In this document: in pieces, positions 54,332-63,212 of the stretch
How the letters are laid out: each line of letters starts with the position of its first letter
Position numbering within the stretch: the stretch's first letter is position 1
NCBI RefSeq assembly: GCF_003206645.1
Contig: NZ_PZJP01000005.1
Span: forward strand, 290,836-354,835
Source: Salinicola aestuarinus
GTDB lineage: Bacteria > Pseudomonadota > Gammaproteobacteria > Pseudomonadales > Halomonadaceae
DNA: 64,000 nt
Direction of reading: 5' to 3'
The notes under the pieces: model-generated
The model's database searches: none
What the model saw: the letters and a program-made list of their open reading frames with translations, nothing else
Told to the model about the DNA's origin: nothing
Made by a program: the position numbers and the translations under genes

Positions 54332-54519
54332 GCGGCCTGGTGAAAGGTGATCGAACACCATCGAAACCGCGTCCAAAGGAGAGTTTTGCCGGGCCGAAAC
54401 TCACTATATGATGTCGCGATGTCAGGCTGCGCTATCCGGTGGCGGTCGTGTTGCGTAAGGTGAATCACGCGGCGCGCCAATCGCGATCGCTGTAGCCTGC
54501 CGATAGCCCGCTTCAAGGG

Positions 54520-54552
54520 GGCCGCTCGGCGGCCGACACAATAAATGGGAAA
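54520..54552 (+). promoter_or_regulatory. TRAP binding-protein leader: stem-loop plus ACACAATAAA element
   Basis: GGCCGC (54520-54525) pairs with GCGGCC (54529-54534); two bases later ACACAATAAATGGGAAA (54536-54552) follows, matching 15 of 17 positions of the porin leader at 40049-40065. The ribosome binding site GAGGT and the ATG at 54567 come next. Confidence 0.55.
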
Positions 54553-54566
54553 TTCGAGGTAAGCGC

Positions 54567-55541
54567 ATGAAACGCCACGCTTTGACCGCTGCGGTCCTCT
54601 CCACCGCCTTCCTGGGCGCTGCATCCTTCTCGGCGTCAGCCGTCGCGCAGGAGACGCAGTACATCACTATCGGCACCGGCGGCCAGACCGGCGTCTACTA
54701 CGTCGTCGGCCAGTCCGTCTGCCGCATGGTCAACCGCAGCGCTGAAGAGCTCGGCATTCGCTGCAACGCGCCCTCCACCGGTGGCTCGGTCGCCAACATC
54801 AACGGCATCAAGTCCGGCGAGCTGAACATGGGCGTGGCCCAGTCCGACGTTCAGTACAACGCCTACAACGGCGAAGCCCAGTTCGACGAGCCGATGGAGA
54901 ACCTGCGTTCGGTGTTCGCCGTCCACGGCGAGCCGCTGACGATTCTGGCGCGCAAGGATGCCAACATCGAATCCCTCGACGATCTGCAGGGCAAGCGCGT
55001 CAACATCGGCAACCCGGGCTCCGGTCAGCGTGCCACCATGGAAGTGCTGATGGACGCCGAGGGCTGGGACACCGACGTCTTCTCGCTGGCTTCCGAGCTG
55101 GGCGCGGCCGAGATGGCCTCGGCGCTGGCCGACAACAACATCGATGCCATGGCGTACGTCGTCGGTCACCCGAACGGCGCGATCCAGGAAGCCACGACAA
55201 CCGTCGATGCCAACCTGGTGCCGCTCAATGACGACGCGGTCAAAGGTCTGGTCGACGAGTATCCGTACTACAGCATGGCCACCATTCCCGGCGGCATGTA
55301 CGAAGGCAACCCGGACGACGTCGAGACCTTCGGCGTGCGCGCGACCTTCGTCACCTCCGCTGACGTCGACGACGAAGTCGTCTACCAGACCGTCAAGGCG
55401 GTCTTCGACAACTTCGACCGTTTCAAGCGTCTGCACCCGGCCTTCGGCAACCTGGAGCCGGAAGACATGATCAGCCAGGGTCTCTCAGCACCGCTGCATG
55501 AAGGTGCCAAGCGCTACTACAAAGAGCAGGGCTGGCTCTGA
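54567..55541 (+). CDS. TAXI-family TRAP transporter solute-binding protein
   Basis: The 324-residue protein has a signal peptide (AAVLSTAFLGAASFSASAVA-QE) and the TAXI signature: ITIGTGGQTGVYYVVGQSVC, then STGGSVANINGIKSGELNMG and KRVNIGNPGSGQRATMEVLM. TAXI proteins work with fused TRAP permeases and often bind glutamate, 2-oxoglutarate or other dicarboxylates; the ligand here is not predictable. The fused permease gene follows after 203 bases containing a stable hairpin. GAGGT upstream of the ATG is the ribosome binding site. Confidence 0.95.
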   Translation: MKRHALTAAVLSTAFLGAASFSASAVAQETQYITIGTGGQTGVYYVVGQSVCRMVNRSAEELGIRCNAPSTGGSVANINGIKSGELNMGVAQSDVQYNAYNGEAQFDEPMENLRSVFAVHGEPLTILARKDANIESLDDLQGKRVNIGNPGSGQRATMEVLMDAEGWDTDVFSLASELGAAEMASALADNNIDAMAYVVGHPNGAIQEATTTVDANLVPLNDDAVKGLVDEYPYYSMATIPGGMYEGNPDDVETFGVRATFVTSADVDDEVVYQTVKAVFDNFDRFKRLHPAFGNLEPEDMISQGLSAPLHEGAKRYYKEQGWL

Positions 55542-55586
55542 TACGGCTCGCGTCGGCCGTAGGGTCGGACGCACCGCTATCCTGAG

Positions 55587-55604
55587 GGCGCCTTGCGAGG
55601 CGCC
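55587..55604 (+). promoter_or_regulatory. Intra-operon hairpin between TRAP binding protein and permease
   Basis: GGCGCCT (55587-55593) pairs with AGGCGCC (55598-55604) around a TGCG tetraloop, about 46 bases after the binding-protein stop. No U-tract follows, which suggests transcript protection or partial attenuation. Confidence 0.6.
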
Positions 55605-55744
55605 GCACCGAGAGCGCGGTGGCTGTGAACCGGCCGCCGCGTCTTTGCGTTGGGCCGGCGCACCATCGCGCCGACCGGACCCGCAGGAGACGTTCTGACC
55701 CACGGGGCGTCTCCACCACCGGTTTGTCACGTCAGGATCGACAC

Positions 55745-58345
55745 ATGACCGACAATACTTCCGGCCCCGATCAGGCCAAGCTCGACGAACTCGCCGCCAC
55801 CGATACCGGTGGACGCAAATTGACGGGCATGCCCAATCGCCTGTTCCTAGGCATTGCCGCGCTCTGGTCTCTGTTCCAGCTCTGGATCGCGTCCCCGCTG
55901 CCCTTCATGTTCGGCTTCGGGGTGTTCAGCGCCACAGAGTCACGCTCGATCCATCTCTCGCTCGCCGTGTTTCTCGCCTTCATGGCCTACCCGGCGCTGA
56001 AGCGCTCGCCGCGTGAGCGCATGCCGATCACCGATTGGGTGATGGCACTGGTGGGCGCCTTCTGCGCCTCCTATCTCTACTTTTTCTACGACCAGCTGGC
56101 GCAGCGGCCGGGGGCGCCGATCCTGCAGGATGTGATCATCGGTGTGATCGGCATCATCCTGCTGCTGGAAGCGTGCCGGCGCTCGCTCGGCCCACCGCTG
56201 ACGATCATCGCGTTGATCTTCCTTGTCTACTCCCTGGCGGGCCCGTACATGCCGGGGATTCTTGCGCATCGCGGGGTCAGTTTCTCGGGGCTGGTCAACC
56301 ACCAGTGGCTCACCACACAAGGGGTGTTTGGCATCGCCCTCGGTGTCTCCACCAGCTTCGTCTTTCTGTTCGTGCTGTTCGGGGCGCTGCTCGACAAGGC
56401 GGGGGCGGGTAACTATTTCATCAAGGTGGCCTTCTCGCTGCTCGGCCACTACCGCGGTGGCCCGGCCAAGGCAGCGGTCGTCGCCTCGGGACTCACCGGG
56501 TTGATCTCGGGCTCGTCGATCGCCAACACCGTGACCACCGGCACCTTTACCATCCCGATGATGAAGCGCGTTGGCTTCAGCTCGACCAAGGCTGGCGCGA
56601 TCGAGGTCTCCTCGTCGGTCAACGGTCAGATCATGCCGCCGGTCATGGGGGCGGCCGCCTTCCTGATGGTCGAGTACGTCGGCATTCCCTATATCGACGT
56701 CATCAAGCACGCCTTTCTGCCGGCGGTGATCTCCTATATCGCGCTGCTCTACATCGTCCATCTGGAGGCGATGAAGGCGGGCATGCAGGGGCTGGAGAGC
56801 GGCAATCCGGTTCGCCCCTGGCTTACCAAGATTCTCGGCTTCCTGACCGGTCTGGTCGGCCTGATGGCGCTCTCGGCCGCGGTCTATTACGGCATCGGGT
56901 GGTTGAAGCCGGCGCTGGGTGAGGCCGCTTCCTGGGTTATCGCGGGGGGCGTGGCGGCCGTCTATGTCGCGCTGCTCAAGCTCGGGGCGAAGTATCCGGA
57001 GCTGGAAACCGACGACGCGTCCCGGGAAATCACCCAGCTCCCGCGTACCAAGCCGACGGTCATGGTGGGCCTCCACTACCTGCTACCGGTGGTCGTCCTG
57101 GTCTGGTGTCTGATGGTGGAGCGGCTGTCGCCGGGGCTCTCCGCCTTCTGGGCCACCGCTTTCATGATCTTCATCATCCTGACCCAGCGTCCGCTGGATG
57201 CGCTGTTTCGCGGCAAGAGCGATCTGGCCGCCGACATCAAGCGCGGTGGTATCGAGCTGTGGGAGGGGCTGGTCGACGGCGCTCGCAACATGATCGGTAT
57301 CGGCATCGCCACGGCGACCGCCGGCATCATCGTCGGTGCGGTGGCCCAGACCGGCGTGGGCCTGGTGCTGGCGGATCTGGTCGAGCTGCTGTCGATGGGC
57401 AATCTGCTGCTGATGCTGCTGCTCACCGGCGTTCTCAGTCTGATCCTCGGCATGGGGCTGCCGACGACCGCCAACTACATCGTGGTATCGGCGCTGCTGG
57501 CGCCCGTGATCGTCCAGCTGGGCGAGCAGCAGGGGCTGATCGTGCCGCTGATCGCGGTGCATCTGTTCGTGTTCTACTTCGGCATCATGGCCGACGTCAC
57601 GCCACCGGTGGGACTGGCGTCCTTCGCCGCGGCGGCGATCTCCGGGGCGGATCCGATCCGTACCGGCTTCCAGGCGTTCTACTACAGCCTGCGCACCGCG
57701 GCGCTGCCGTTCCTGTTCATCTTCAATACCGATCTTCTGCTGATCAACGTCGACCTGTGGCACGGCATTCTGGTCTTCGTGGTGGCGACATTCGCGATGC
57801 TGATCTTCGCGGCGGCGACGCAGGGGTTCATGCTGGTCAGGAGTCGCTGGTACGAGAGCGTACTGCTGCTCCTGGTGGCCTTCACGCTGTTCCGGCCGGG
57901 CTTCTGGATGGATCGGGTCGACTCGCCGTATGAGCAAGTGCCGCCGGCGCAGTTCGAGCAGGCCCTCGACGAGATCGATGCCAACGAGCATGTGCGCGTG
58001 CGGATTGACGGTCTCGACGCCTACGGCGCGCCAACGAGTTTCGTCGTCCAGGTGCCGGCGACCGAGGGTGATACCGGCGCCGAGCGGCTCTCGAGTCTCG
58101 GCCTGCATCTGATGGAAGAGGATGGCCGAACGCTGGTCGATATGACCGACTTCGATAGTCAGGCGGAAAAGCTCGGCTTCGACTTCGATCAGGAGATCGT
58201 CTCTGTGCAGCTGCCGGCGGATCAACTGCCCAAGGAACTGATGTGGATTCCGGGGCTGATCCTGTTCGCGCTGGTCGTGCTGCTGCAGCAGCGTCGGCGA
58301 CGCCAACAACCGCGCAGAGAGGCGGAAGCCCCGGCGACCGCCTGA
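55745..58345 (+). CDS. Fused TRAP transporter permease (4TM/12TM) with DUF3394
   Basis: The ATG at 55745 (AGGA upstream) gives 866 residues. The small (DctQ-like) and large (DctM-like) subunits are fused: about four N-terminal helices, then the large module with VVASGLTGLISGSSIANTVT and LILGMGLPTTANYIVVSALL. Residues from about 720 to 845 form the DUF3394 domain seen on TAXI permeases, followed by a last helix and a basic tail. It imports the TAXI ligand using an ion gradient. The longer frame from 55619 runs over the hairpin region and is rejected. Confidence 0.94.
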   Translation: MTDNTSGPDQAKLDELAATDTGGRKLTGMPNRLFLGIAALWSLFQLWIASPLPFMFGFGVFSATESRSIHLSLAVFLAFMAYPALKRSPRERMPITDWVMALVGAFCASYLYFFYDQLAQRPGAPILQDVIIGVIGIILLLEACRRSLGPPLTIIALIFLVYSLAGPYMPGILAHRGVSFSGLVNHQWLTTQGVFGIALGVSTSFVFLFVLFGALLDKAGAGNYFIKVAFSLLGHYRGGPAKAAVVASGLTGLISGSSIANTVTTGTFTIPMMKRVGFSSTKAGAIEVSSSVNGQIMPPVMGAAAFLMVEYVGIPYIDVIKHAFLPAVISYIALLYIVHLEAMKAGMQGLESGNPVRPWLTKILGFLTGLVGLMALSAAVYYGIGWLKPALGEAASWVIAGGVAAVYVALLKLGAKYPELETDDASREITQLPRTKPTVMVGLHYLLPVVVLVWCLMVERLSPGLSAFWATAFMIFIILTQRPLDALFRGKSDLAADIKRGGIELWEGLVDGARNMIGIGIATATAGIIVGAVAQTGVGLVLADLVELLSMGNLLLMLLLTGVLSLILGMGLPTTANYIVVSALLAPVIVQLGEQQGLIVPLIAVHLFVFYFGIMADVTPPVGLASFAAAAISGADPIRTGFQAFYYSLRTAALPFLFIFNTDLLLINVDLWHGILVFVVATFAMLIFAAATQGFMLVRSRWYESVLLLLVAFTLFRPGFWMDRVDSPYEQVPPAQFEQALDEIDANEHVRVRIDGLDAYGAPTSFVVQVPATEGDTGAERLSSLGLHLMEEDGRTLVDMTDFDSQAEKLGFDFDQEIVSVQLPADQLPKELMWIPGLILFALVVLLQQRRRRQQPRREAEAPATA

Positions 58346-58404
58346 TCGGTGGGCCGGGTGCCGATCCCCCGGCACGCATCGACCTTCCATCTTCGCCTAG
58401 CGAC

Positions 58405-58435
58405 AGCGGCCGTCATCTCCCGACGGCCGCTTTTT
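58405..58435 (+). terminator. Rho-independent terminator after TRAP genes
   Basis: Perfect 10-bp stem AGCGGCCGTC / GACGGCCGCT (58405-58414 with 58422-58431), seven-base loop, then TTTT. It closes the TRAP transcript. Confidence 0.92.
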
Positions 58436-58502
58436 CGTTCGCATTGCGTCGAATGATCTCGTCGCGACGCCATGATTGTCCGACCGTAAACGGAGCCTTG
58501 CG

Positions 58503-58943
58503 ATGGCCTTTCCCGACAGCAGCATCGACTACCGCGAGCACCCCGAAGCGTATCGTATTGGCCACGGTGAACGCGGCGTCTTCCACGTCCAACCCTATAA
58601 AGACGAGCTGCTGCCCCTGTGGGCGATTCGCAATGAGGCGGATGCCACGGAGGCGATTCTTGCGATCGAGGCGCGCTATCGCGACTACCGCGAGCAGGAC
58701 GACTTCGTCGGCATGGACATGGCGCGCAAGTATCTGCAGATGGGCTATACCCGCTCGCGGCGCTATGCCCGCTACCCCGGCGGTCGCAAACGCGACAAGA
58801 GCGGCAAGGCGATCGAGCCGCGGGATGCCGATGCCGAGAAGGCGCGCATCGCCCAGCGCTACCAGAAGGCCCTGGATGCGGTGCGCGACGACAAGCAGTA
58901 CTGTCAGGCCAAAAAGGCGCATCAGCGCATGACGCGCCGCTAG
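58503..58943 (+). CDS. DUF4385 domain protein
   Basis: A 146-residue soluble protein starting MAFPDSSIDYREHPEAYRIG; the ATG at 58503 follows GGAG. It is rich in charged and aromatic residues (QPYKDELLPLWAIRNEADA; MGYTRSRRYARYPGGRKRDK) and ends in a basic Lys/Arg-rich helix. I recognise the DUF4385 pattern, but no function is known for it. It stands alone between the TRAP terminator and the MOSC gene. Confidence 0.8.
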   Translation: MAFPDSSIDYREHPEAYRIGHGERGVFHVQPYKDELLPLWAIRNEADATEAILAIEARYRDYREQDDFVGMDMARKYLQMGYTRSRRYARYPGGRKRDKSGKAIEPRDADAEKARIAQRYQKALDAVRDDKQYCQAKKAHQRMTRR

Positions 58944-59021
58944 TGCCGGACCGATCGCGCCGCTGACCGGCGCGCGACATCCGGCAGGCGTAACCTCTCA
59001 TCAGTGCCTCAGGAGCCGACC

Positions 59022-59813
59022 TTGCCCACGCTGACCGCGATCCACCGTTACCCCGTCAAATCCACCGCCGGGCATCCGCTCACTCACGCGCGGATCGAGG
59101 AGGAGGGGCTGGTCCACGATCGACGCTTCATGGTCGTCAAACCCGACGGCACCTTCATCACCGCGCGCACCCACCCGCAGCTGCAGCGCGTTCGCGCCCA
59201 GTTCGACGGCCGACGTCTGACCCTGACCCACGCGATCTTTCCGCCGTTCGATGTTGCCTGCGACGAGTTCGTCGATGCGTCACTCGCGACCCGGGTATGG
59301 GGTGACGATTTCACCGCTCGCGCCACCCATCCCTCGGTGGATGCCTGGTTCAGCGAGATGCTTGGCGAGCCGGCGCGGCTTTTGTGGTTGGGGGAACGCT
59401 CGCCCCGCTATCGCGAGCCACTCGGTGTGCGGGTCAACTTCGCCGATGGCTTCCCGCTGTTGCTGATCTCGCAGGCTTCCCTCGACGATCTCAACCGGCG
59501 TACCGACGGCACGCACGTGATGGCGCAGTTCCGGCCCAATCTGGTCGTCGACGGCGTCGAGGCCTATGCGGAAGACACCTGGAAGCGCGTAAGAATCGGC
59601 GAGCTGACGTTCCGTGTCGATGCCCCCTGCGCACGCTGCGCGATGGTCACGGTGGATCCGGCCCGCGGCGAGAAGCGTCGCGACAAGGAGCCGCTGAAGA
59701 CGCTCGCCGGCTATCGCCGCGGCGAGGCAGGCAAGGTCTACTTCGGCCAGAATCTGGTGGCCGAGAACGGCGGCGAGATCGCCGTGGGTGACACGCTCGA
59801 GATACTCGAATAG
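59022..59813 (+). CDS. YcbX-like MOSC domain protein
   Basis: A TTG start at 59022 is preferred: AGGAG ends six bases upstream and the product then begins MPTLTAIHRYPVKST, like YcbX (263 residues here). An upstream GTG at 59004 lies before that site. An N-terminal MOSC-N domain (residues 1-120) precedes the MOSC domain with the conserved Cys in APCARCAMVTVD. YcbX-type proteins bind molybdenum cofactor and reduce N-hydroxylated compounds. E. coli YcbX also has a C-terminal 2Fe-2S domain, which is absent here, so a separate redox partner is implied. Confidence 0.88.
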   Translation: MPTLTAIHRYPVKSTAGHPLTHARIEEEGLVHDRRFMVVKPDGTFITARTHPQLQRVRAQFDGRRLTLTHAIFPPFDVACDEFVDASLATRVWGDDFTARATHPSVDAWFSEMLGEPARLLWLGERSPRYREPLGVRVNFADGFPLLLISQASLDDLNRRTDGTHVMAQFRPNLVVDGVEAYAEDTWKRVRIGELTFRVDAPCARCAMVTVDPARGEKRRDKEPLKTLAGYRRGEAGKVYFGQNLVAENGGEIAVGDTLEILE

Positions 59814-59853
59814 CCCGTCGTCTGTCGTCCGTCCCCCGTCTCGGCACGTCGCG

Positions 59854-61866
59854 TCAGGAGCGAACCTTTGTCGCTTCGCCGGGCGTATCGTCGATCTGCG
59901 CGAAGCCCGAATCGACGTCGTCGGCACCCAGCTGGGAGACCGTTCGCGGCGCGCCGTCGTCGCCCAGCGTGACGCGGCCGATGCCGGCACGATTCCAGAG
60001 ACGCTCACCGCGACTGGCACCGTCCGGCCGCCACGGCGCGATCAGCATCCGACGGCGCTTGGTGAGCCAGTTGAGCGGTGACCAGGGCGCGTAGAGCCAG
60101 CGGTTCAGACGATCGAACCCGTCCAGCAGCGTATCGGGAAAGGTGTTCTTGAGGCCGCTGCTGGTGATCTGCCACATCCGAGGGCTGTTGCGCCGCTGGC
60201 GGATGGTGATGGCGTAGACGAAGGAGTAGTGGACGTCGCCGGAGAGAATCACGTAGCGCTTCGGGGTACGGCTGTGGCGCAGGATATTGAGCAGGGTGTA
60301 CGCCGAGCCGGGATGGGCCATCCAGTTCTCCGCATCGACCAGTAGCGGCTTGCCGATCCAGGTGAACATCCGCTGCACGCCCTCGATCAGCTTGACGCCG
60401 AACACCGGCGCCGGTGACACCACGATGACCGCCGGCGTATCCAGCAGCGTCTGCTGAAACTCACTCAGCGCCTCCCAGTCCATCAGGCCCGAGGGCCTGT
60501 GGCGCCGCCGTTCGCTGCGCCAGCGGCGTGTGCGCGTATCGAGCACCACCACCGGGGGTGTGGTGTCGAGGGTGTAGCCCCAGCCGGTGAAGCGCAGCAG
60601 CGTCGTGATCAACTGGCGCTGCTCGTCGTTGTCGAGAGCGTCGCCGGGGTCGCCGGTTGCCAGCCAGCGCTGGCACTGCGTCAGCGGTTCGCCCAGGCCG
60701 TCAGGGTTATTGCCCCAGCCCTGGCAGAGCAGATACGCGATCAGCGCGTTGCCGACGATCCGCCGCGAGAAGGGATGGCCGTACACCGCCGCTTCCCAGG
60801 CGGCAGTCAGGTTCCAGTCATCGGTGATGTCGTGGTCGTCGAAGATCATCAGTGTCGGCAGGTGGGCGAGCAGTCGCGCCACCGCTGGCAGGGTTTCGAC
60901 GAAGGCCTCGAGTTGCTGGTGTTCGGCGTGATAGCGCTCGCGCTCGGCGCTGTCGAGTGTCGGCATGTCGACCGCGATCAACTGCCAGGGCGTCGGCGAC
61001 CACACCAGTAGATACATCGCCATCACCTCAGCGAAGGTGATCAGATGGTTCTCGGCGCTGGCGGTGGTGAAGATCGGCTTGCGGGCGCCGCCGAAGAACT
61101 TCTCGCGCAGCGCCTCGGTGGACTCTCTGGCCGGCAGCAGTTCGTCGCGGTGATAGTAGGTCTCGTCGCGGGCGTAGAGCTCACTGCCGGTGGCGATATC
61201 GGTGCCTTCGAGCCGCTCGTCGAAAAGCCCGAGTCGTGCGATCAGCGCGTGAATCGCCGCGAGCATCGGGCCGGCGACGTCGTCGGCATAGATTTGATCG
61301 CCGGTCAGCAGCAGCGCCGCCGGACGCTGCGTCGGGTCGTGGTGGCGTTCGGCCAGCCAGCGATCGGCGCGGGCCAGGCCGTCAGACGCCGCGTGGTGTG
61401 GCTTGCGACAGGAGCCGTGGAGCAGGTCATCGAAGCGCGAGCGCAGCACGAAGGTCGGCAGGGGCTCATCGGCGTGACAGAGCGACGCGCCCCAGCGTCG
61501 CATCGAATGCCAGACCGGCTCGGCGTTGCCATCGTCCTCCCCCTGGCTGACGTCACCTCGGCTGTCGAGGTCACTCGCGCCAGGGCCACTCGCGCCAGGG
61601 TCACGATAGGCGAGGTCGTAGGCGATGCGCACGTCCTGCGGCAGCGGCGTCTCGAGCGCGAGATCGATCAAGTGCAGGTGCGCCCGCTGCCCGATGGCAA
61701 GGCGGGTCGTGGCGGCGGCAAGATCGAGCTGCCTCGATGCGTCGGCGACGTCGAGCGTCAGCGTGAGCGAAAGCGGGCGGCTCGCGACCAGCCACATCAC
61801 CAGGCGCCGCGGCTCTGATCGGCGCAGGATTGGACCGGCGAGAATCGCGGGTAGGGTCTCTTCCAT
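59854..61866 (-). CDS. PhoD-like metallophosphatase family protein
   Basis: The ATG at 61866 (GGAA upstream) gives 670 residues; an ATG at 61881 is also possible. Metal-binding motifs of the PhoD-like/calcineurin-fold group are visible in order: LLTGDQIYADD, LMIFDDHDITDDWN and VILSGDVHYSF. No signal peptide is seen, so unlike PhoD it is probably cytoplasmic. The family includes phosphodiesterases and alkaline phosphatases of unknown substrate. The gene has no operon partners. Confidence 0.87.
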   Translation of the reverse strand: MEETLPAILAGPILRRSEPRRLVMWLVASRPLSLTLTLDVADASRQLDLAAATTRLAIGQRAHLHLIDLALETPLPQDVRIAYDLAYRDPGASGPGASDLDSRGDVSQGEDDGNAEPVWHSMRRWGASLCHADEPLPTFVLRSRFDDLLHGSCRKPHHAASDGLARADRWLAERHHDPTQRPAALLLTGDQIYADDVAGPMLAAIHALIARLGLFDERLEGTDIATGSELYARDETYYHRDELLPARESTEALREKFFGGARKPIFTTASAENHLITFAEVMAMYLLVWSPTPWQLIAVDMPTLDSAERERYHAEHQQLEAFVETLPAVARLLAHLPTLMIFDDHDITDDWNLTAAWEAAVYGHPFSRRIVGNALIAYLLCQGWGNNPDGLGEPLTQCQRWLATGDPGDALDNDEQRQLITTLLRFTGWGYTLDTTPPVVVLDTRTRRWRSERRRHRPSGLMDWEALSEFQQTLLDTPAVIVVSPAPVFGVKLIEGVQRMFTWIGKPLLVDAENWMAHPGSAYTLLNILRHSRTPKRYVILSGDVHYSFVYAITIRQRRNSPRMWQITSSGLKNTFPDTLLDGFDRLNRWLYAPWSPLNWLTKRRRMLIAPWRPDGASRGERLWNRAGIGRVTLGDDGAPRTVSQLGADDVDSGFAQIDDTPGEATKVRS

Positions 61867-61996
61867 GACAGGGTTCCACATCGCTCGCCGGGCGGCGGTT
61901 CAAGGGGGCATGCCAACCAAGATAGGAGCCCCCGGGGTGAAGTCCAGCGCGAACGTCCCTGCAGGATTCACGGTCGGCGTGGTGTCGGATGGGGAC

Positions 61997-62974
61997 TCAG
62001 CGCCGACGCTTGAGCACACGTTCGATCACGACGGGCCCCGGCCGGTAGTCACCGCGGATTGCGGCCAGTGCCAGCGCCAGCGAGCGCTCCGCCACGCGGT
62101 CGTGATCCTGCGGCAGCGAGTTGACCCGGCACGGCAGGAAGTCGAGCAGGCGGTCGTCGCCGAATGTCGCCAGTTTGAGCGTCTCGGGCAGCTTGCCGCG
62201 CTCGAGCAGTGCGTCGAGCAGTCCCTCCATCAGCGTATAGGAGGCGGTGACCACCGCGTCCGGCAGGCCCTCCTCATCGATCAGCCCTCGCATCAGCGCC
62301 GCGCCGACGTCGCGCTCGTAGCGTGCGCCGCTCAAGCAGCGATGACGCGAGCCATCTTTGCAGGCGTCGAGAAACCCCTGGCGGCGCTCGGCGCTGATCG
62401 ACAGTGTCGGTACCGCATCGAACCAGACCAGACGTTCGTCATTGCCTGCCATGACCGAGCGGGTCAGTGCCTCGCCGGCGGCGCGGCCGTTGGTCACCAC
62501 GCTGACGAAGCGCTCGGGGGCGAGCGGGCGGTCGACGGCGATGACCGGCACGCCGGCGGCGAGCAGCTCGGCGTAGAAGGCGTCATCGCCGCCGAGGCTG
62601 CTGGCGACGATCAGCGCATCGCAGCGCTGGGCGCGCAGCGACAGCGCGACCTCGCGCTCGGTGGCGGGATCGTCGTCGGAGCCGGCGATCCAGAGCTGAT
62701 AGCCCTGACGGCGAGCGCCGTGCTCGAGCCGCTTGGCCAGGCGGGCGTAGCTGCCGTTCTCGAGGTCCGGCACGATCAGTCCCAGGGTGCGACTCTCGCC
62801 GCCACGCAGCGCCGCCGCCTGCGCATCAATGCGATAGTCGTGAGCCCGGGCCACGGCGAACACACGCTCCACCGTGGCTGCGCTGATGCGCCGGGTACGC
62901 GCCTGGCCGTTCAGGACGTAGCTTGCCGTGGTGCGAGAGACACCGGCGAGGCGAGCGATGTCGGCTAATGTCAT
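61997..62974 (-). CDS. cra: Fructose repressor Cra/FruR (LacI family)
   Basis: The ATG at 62974 (TGGAG upstream) gives 325 residues. The LacI HTH begins MTLADIARLAGVSRTTASYV with the hinge region NGQARTRRISAATVERV, which is close to FruR/Cra; residues 60-325 form the periplasmic-binding-like effector domain (fructose-1-phosphate or fructose-1,6-bisphosphate in Cra). It is divergent from fruB, and a Cra-like operator lies in the 238-base gap, so it likely represses the fructose PTS operon. The longer frame from 63058 is rejected. Confidence 0.9.
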   Translation of the reverse strand: MTLADIARLAGVSRTTASYVLNGQARTRRISAATVERVFAVARAHDYRIDAQAAALRGGESRTLGLIVPDLENGSYARLAKRLEHGARRQGYQLWIAGSDDDPATEREVALSLRAQRCDALIVASSLGGDDAFYAELLAAGVPVIAVDRPLAPERFVSVVTNGRAAGEALTRSVMAGNDERLVWFDAVPTLSISAERRQGFLDACKDGSRHRCLSGARYERDVGAALMRGLIDEEGLPDAVVTASYTLMEGLLDALLERGKLPETLKLATFGDDRLLDFLPCRVNSLPQDHDRVAERSLALALAAIRGDYRPGPVVIERVLKRRR

Positions 62975-63126
62975 CCAGAAACTCCAGCGCTGAAAACGGC
63001 ATGACCATACTCTGCTGCCGGTGATCGCAACACTCCTTGCGACGATGAAACGTGGCATCGCACGGGTTCATCGAAGGTCTAGCTTGTCACGGCGCAACGA
63101 AACGACGAGCATATCGCACTATCAGG

Positions 63127-63138
63127 TGACACGATTCA
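63127..63138. promoter_or_regulatory. Cra/FruR-like operator
   Basis: TGACACGATTCA, followed by GC, matches 11 of 12 bases of the Cra core TGAAACGATTCA. It lies between divergent cra and fruB, 86 bases upstream of the fruB start. Confidence 0.7.
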
Positions 63139-63212
63139 GCTTTCGACGATTGGCGTACGCTGCAATCACCGCCGACCCCTGTCCCAATCAGAGCCACCGA
63201 GGGAAGTCATCG

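Noticed and set aside
57083-58390. 435-residue His/Gln/Arg-rich open frame on the minus strand
   Set aside because: Shadow of the TRAP permease; composition reflects the complement of hydrophobic codons.
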